Shown here: positions 62,556 through 64,000 of the stretch, piece by piece
Layout: each line of letters starts with the position of its first letter
How positions within the stretch are numbered: the stretch's first letter is position 1
From: Flavobacterium zhairuonense
GTDB taxonomy: Bacteria > Bacteroidota > Bacteroidia > Flavobacteriales > Flavobacteriaceae
NCBI RefSeq assembly: GCF_004352915.1
Contig: NZ_SJSY01000076.1
Location: 372,001-436,000 of the forward strand
Length of the DNA: 64,000 bases
Direction of reading: 5' to 3'
The notes under the pieces: model-generated
Told to the model about the DNA's origin: nothing
The model's input: the letters and a program-made list of their open reading frames with translations, nothing else
The model's database searches: none
Made by a program: the position numbers and the translations under genes

Positions 62556-63545
62556 TTAAATCTTTTTCTCTAAAAGCCCTTTAAGTGTTGATTGCAATTC
62601 TTCTCCATGAAGATTTTTCGCCACAATAATTCCGTTTGAATCCACTAGATAATTGGCAGGAATTGCTCTTACGCCATATAATTTTGCCACTGCACTGTTC
62701 CAAAAAAGCAAGTCCGAAACATGAGTCCATGTTAACTTATCATCCTGAATTCCTTTGATCCAGTTTTCTTTCTTTTTGTCTAAAGAAATGGCGATTATAT
62801 TAAATCCTTTATCGTGGAATTCTTTGTAAGCGGCAACAATATTCGGATTTTCTCTTCGGCATGGACCACACCAAGAAGCCCAAAAATCAACTAAAGTATA
62901 GCCTTTCAAATTTTCTGAAAAATGAACTGGTTTTCCTTCAGTATCATTGGCAGTAAAATCTGGCGCTTTTTTCCCAACCGCTAATCCGTCTAGTACAATG
63001 GCCAAATCTTTCAGTTCTTTCACGTAAGTTGTATTTTGAAGGCTTTTATCCAACAAAGCAATATTTTGTGTGATTTGCTCCGGAGTCAATCGATACGACC
63101 AATTTCTATACAAGACATAAGCAGAAACAATCGATTTTGGATTTTCAGTAATGAACTTGCTGATTTCTACATCTTTTGATTTTTTATACGTTTCAAACAA
63201 ATCTTGAGTTGCAGAACCTTCTACAACAGAATTTGTATAGTACTTTTTCGGACTTAATTTAACTGTAATTGGCCCTTTTTCAAGAAAAACATACAATGGA
63301 GAATCTGCAGTATTTACGCTTAAACCATATAATTCTGGTGTTTTTACTTTTGTTTTAAAACTAAAATTCCCGTCTTTGACTTTTACCGAATCGATTGTGG
63401 TAAACATCTTATTGTGAAACTTTTGCAGATAAACATATTGTGCAACAGTATCGACAACAGTTCCTTTTAATTGCAAATTATTTTCTTGTGCTTGGGTTTG
63501 TATGATTCCAAAAGAGAAAGCTAAACCTAATAGTATTTTTTTCAT
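62556..63545 (-). CDS. TlpA-like thiol-disulfide oxidoreductase with DUF4369-type N-terminus
   Basis: A 329-residue exported protein. Signal peptide MKKILLGLAFSFGIIQTQAQ; an N-terminal beta domain (about 24-105) of the DUF4369 kind; a helical linker; and an AhpC/TSA-type thioredoxin domain (about 190-329) with CGPC at Cys226-Cys229 in WASWCGPCRREN and the cis-Pro in RAIPANYLVD. Such proteins reduce disulfides or help cytochrome maturation in the periplasm. On the same strand 296 bp upstream is a SAM-I riboswitch followed by a small ORF, which would place it under methionine/SAM control. Confidence 0.88.
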   Translation of the reverse strand: MKKILLGLAFSFGIIQTQAQENNLQLKGTVVDTVAQYVYLQKFHNKMFTTIDSVKVKDGNFSFKTKVKTPELYGLSVNTADSPLYVFLEKGPITVKLSPKKYYTNSVVEGSATQDLFETYKKSKDVEISKFITENPKSIVSAYVLYRNWSYRLTPEQITQNIALLDKSLQNTTYVKELKDLAIVLDGLAVGKKAPDFTANDTEGKPVHFSENLKGYTLVDFWASWCGPCRRENPNIVAAYKEFHDKGFNIIAISLDKKKENWIKGIQDDKLTWTHVSDLLFWNSAVAKLYGVRAIPANYLVDSNGIIVAKNLHGEELQSTLKGLLEKKI

Positions 63546-63682
63546 GTAATTTGATTTTTAGTGGATTAATTATGTTTTAGTTTTTATTTGTGATTTTCGT
63601 TTAAAATTGGACAATAAAAGCCTTTAAGACATTGTTTAACGCCCTTTTGTATGATTTAAAAAAAGTAAAAAAAGAAGAAAAC
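63546..63682. other. Leader segment upstream of the TlpA-like gene
   Basis: AT-rich with a T-rich stretch on the minus strand near 63655-63680 after the small ORF. I see no convincing terminator hairpin, so transcription from the riboswitch promoter could reach the TlpA-like gene. Confidence 0.4.
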
Positions 63683-63781
63683 CTAACGTGGTCGCATTCG
63701 GAAAACCATCTTAATATTTTCTTGAAAGAATAAATTCAAACGATCAAAATCGGCGTGTAATAGAACTGACTTGGTTTTCAT
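63683..63781 (-). CDS. 32-aa ORF between the SAM riboswitch and the TlpA-like gene
   Basis: ATG at 63781, TAG at 63683. The peptide starts MKTKSVLLHADFDRLNLFF and ends with a basic FRMRPR. It begins 60 nt after the riboswitch aptamer. Its first codons carry GAAAACC, which can pair with GGTTTTC either within the ORF (plus 63701-63707) or at its end (plus 63677-63683), so translation and RNA folding are linked. It may be a regulatory upstream ORF or a small protein; no family recognised. Confidence 0.4.
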   Translation of the reverse strand: MKTKSVLLHADFDRLNLFFQENIKMVFRMRPR

Positions 63782-63840
63782 TTTTGAAATAATAAATTTT
63801 AATACTGATGATCTTATTCAGATTCACTTCGGAAATCTTT

Positions 63841-63937
63841 CTTATCTGTCCCGCAAGATGGGAAGGATTTAGCACCTTGTTTGGCAACAGGTTGCTAAGA
63901 CTTCATTGGGCCTACTCCCTCAGTCTTTCTGGATAAG
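63841..63937 (-). ncRNA. SAM-I (S-box) riboswitch
   Basis: On the minus strand the order is CTTATCCAGA, then GAGGGA, GGCCC, GAAGTC, AGCAACC, AAGGTGCTAAATCC and GGGACAGATAAG. These are the conserved blocks of the SAM-I aptamer; P1 is CTTATC / GATAAG (plus 63932-63937 and 63841-63846). The aptamer is complete. It should lower expression of the downstream RNA when S-adenosylmethionine is plentiful. The first full gene downstream is the TlpA-like oxidoreductase, reached through a 32-codon ORF. The expression platform is not obvious. Confidence 0.93.
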
Positions 63938-63963
63938 TATCATTGCAGAAATTTTCTGCATTA

Positions 63964-63995
63964 CAAATATATATTAATTCTACCGAATTAGTCAA
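63964..63995 (-). promoter_or_regulatory. Promoter of the SAM riboswitch transcript
   Basis: On the minus strand TTG (plus 63993-63995), 21 nt, TATATTTG (plus 63964-63971). Transcription should start about 20 nt before the aptamer. Confidence 0.7.
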
Positions 63996-64000
63996 GTTTA

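Overview
The window looks like a chromosomal segment of a Flavobacterium-type member of the Bacteroidota. The evidence is: AT-rich DNA; few Shine-Dalgarno sites; several promoters of the Bacteroidota form (TTTG or TTG, about 19-21 nt, then TAnnTTTG); a TonB-dependent receptor with a carboxypeptidase-regulatory-like N-terminus; a giant type IX secretion (T9SS) adhesin with its PorP/SprF partner; and TPR-containing sensor kinases. I see no rRNA, tRNA, phage, IS or CRISPR.

Layout. 1-9 kb: the 3' end of an unrecognised gene, two small secreted proteins, a DUF4239 membrane protein, a divergent siderophore receptor/PepSY pair, a trans-aconitate methyltransferase-like gene, a serine hydrolase, and a 44-codon membrane ORF. 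9-17 kb: a GH97 glycosidase, then a five-gene minus-strand unit (hybrid kinase, receiver, TPR/YaiO outer-membrane barrel, HEAT-like membrane protein, GT2 synthase) that reads as a regulated exopolysaccharide export module. 17-22.6 kb: a TolC/HlyD/ABC export operon whose ATPase has an atypical signature and Walker B. 23-39 kb: a 4262-residue adhesin (15 Cys-bearing PKD-like units, 21 DUF11 units, T9SS C-terminal domain), followed by PorP/SprF and OmpA-type genes. 39-51 kb: a LURP-one/scramblase-like protein, a divergent NarL-type two-component pair, a secreted protein, an EmrAB-TolC-like efflux operon that runs on into a K+ channel and an AI-2E family gene, and an Omp85-type barrel. 51-56 kb: a ZIP transporter and a porin / exported aspartase / exported asparaginase operon predicted to convert asparagine to fumarate in the periplasm. 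56-64 kb: two unknown genes, the metNIQ transporter, a class V aminotransferase and a thioredoxin-like lipid- or envelope-side protein.

The most notable regulatory signals are a Met/Cys-containing leader ORF followed by an intrinsic terminator in front of metN, and a canonical SAM-I riboswitch at the right edge followed by a 32-codon ORF and then the thioredoxin gene. Three families of palindromic intergenic repeat are present; one occurs twice, with both copies 163 bp long. A 22-bp palindrome recurs at three promoters (adhesin, efflux/Omp85, 56.8-kb membrane gene) and suggests a shared regulator. Many start codons were moved from upstream TTG codons to the first plausible ATG.
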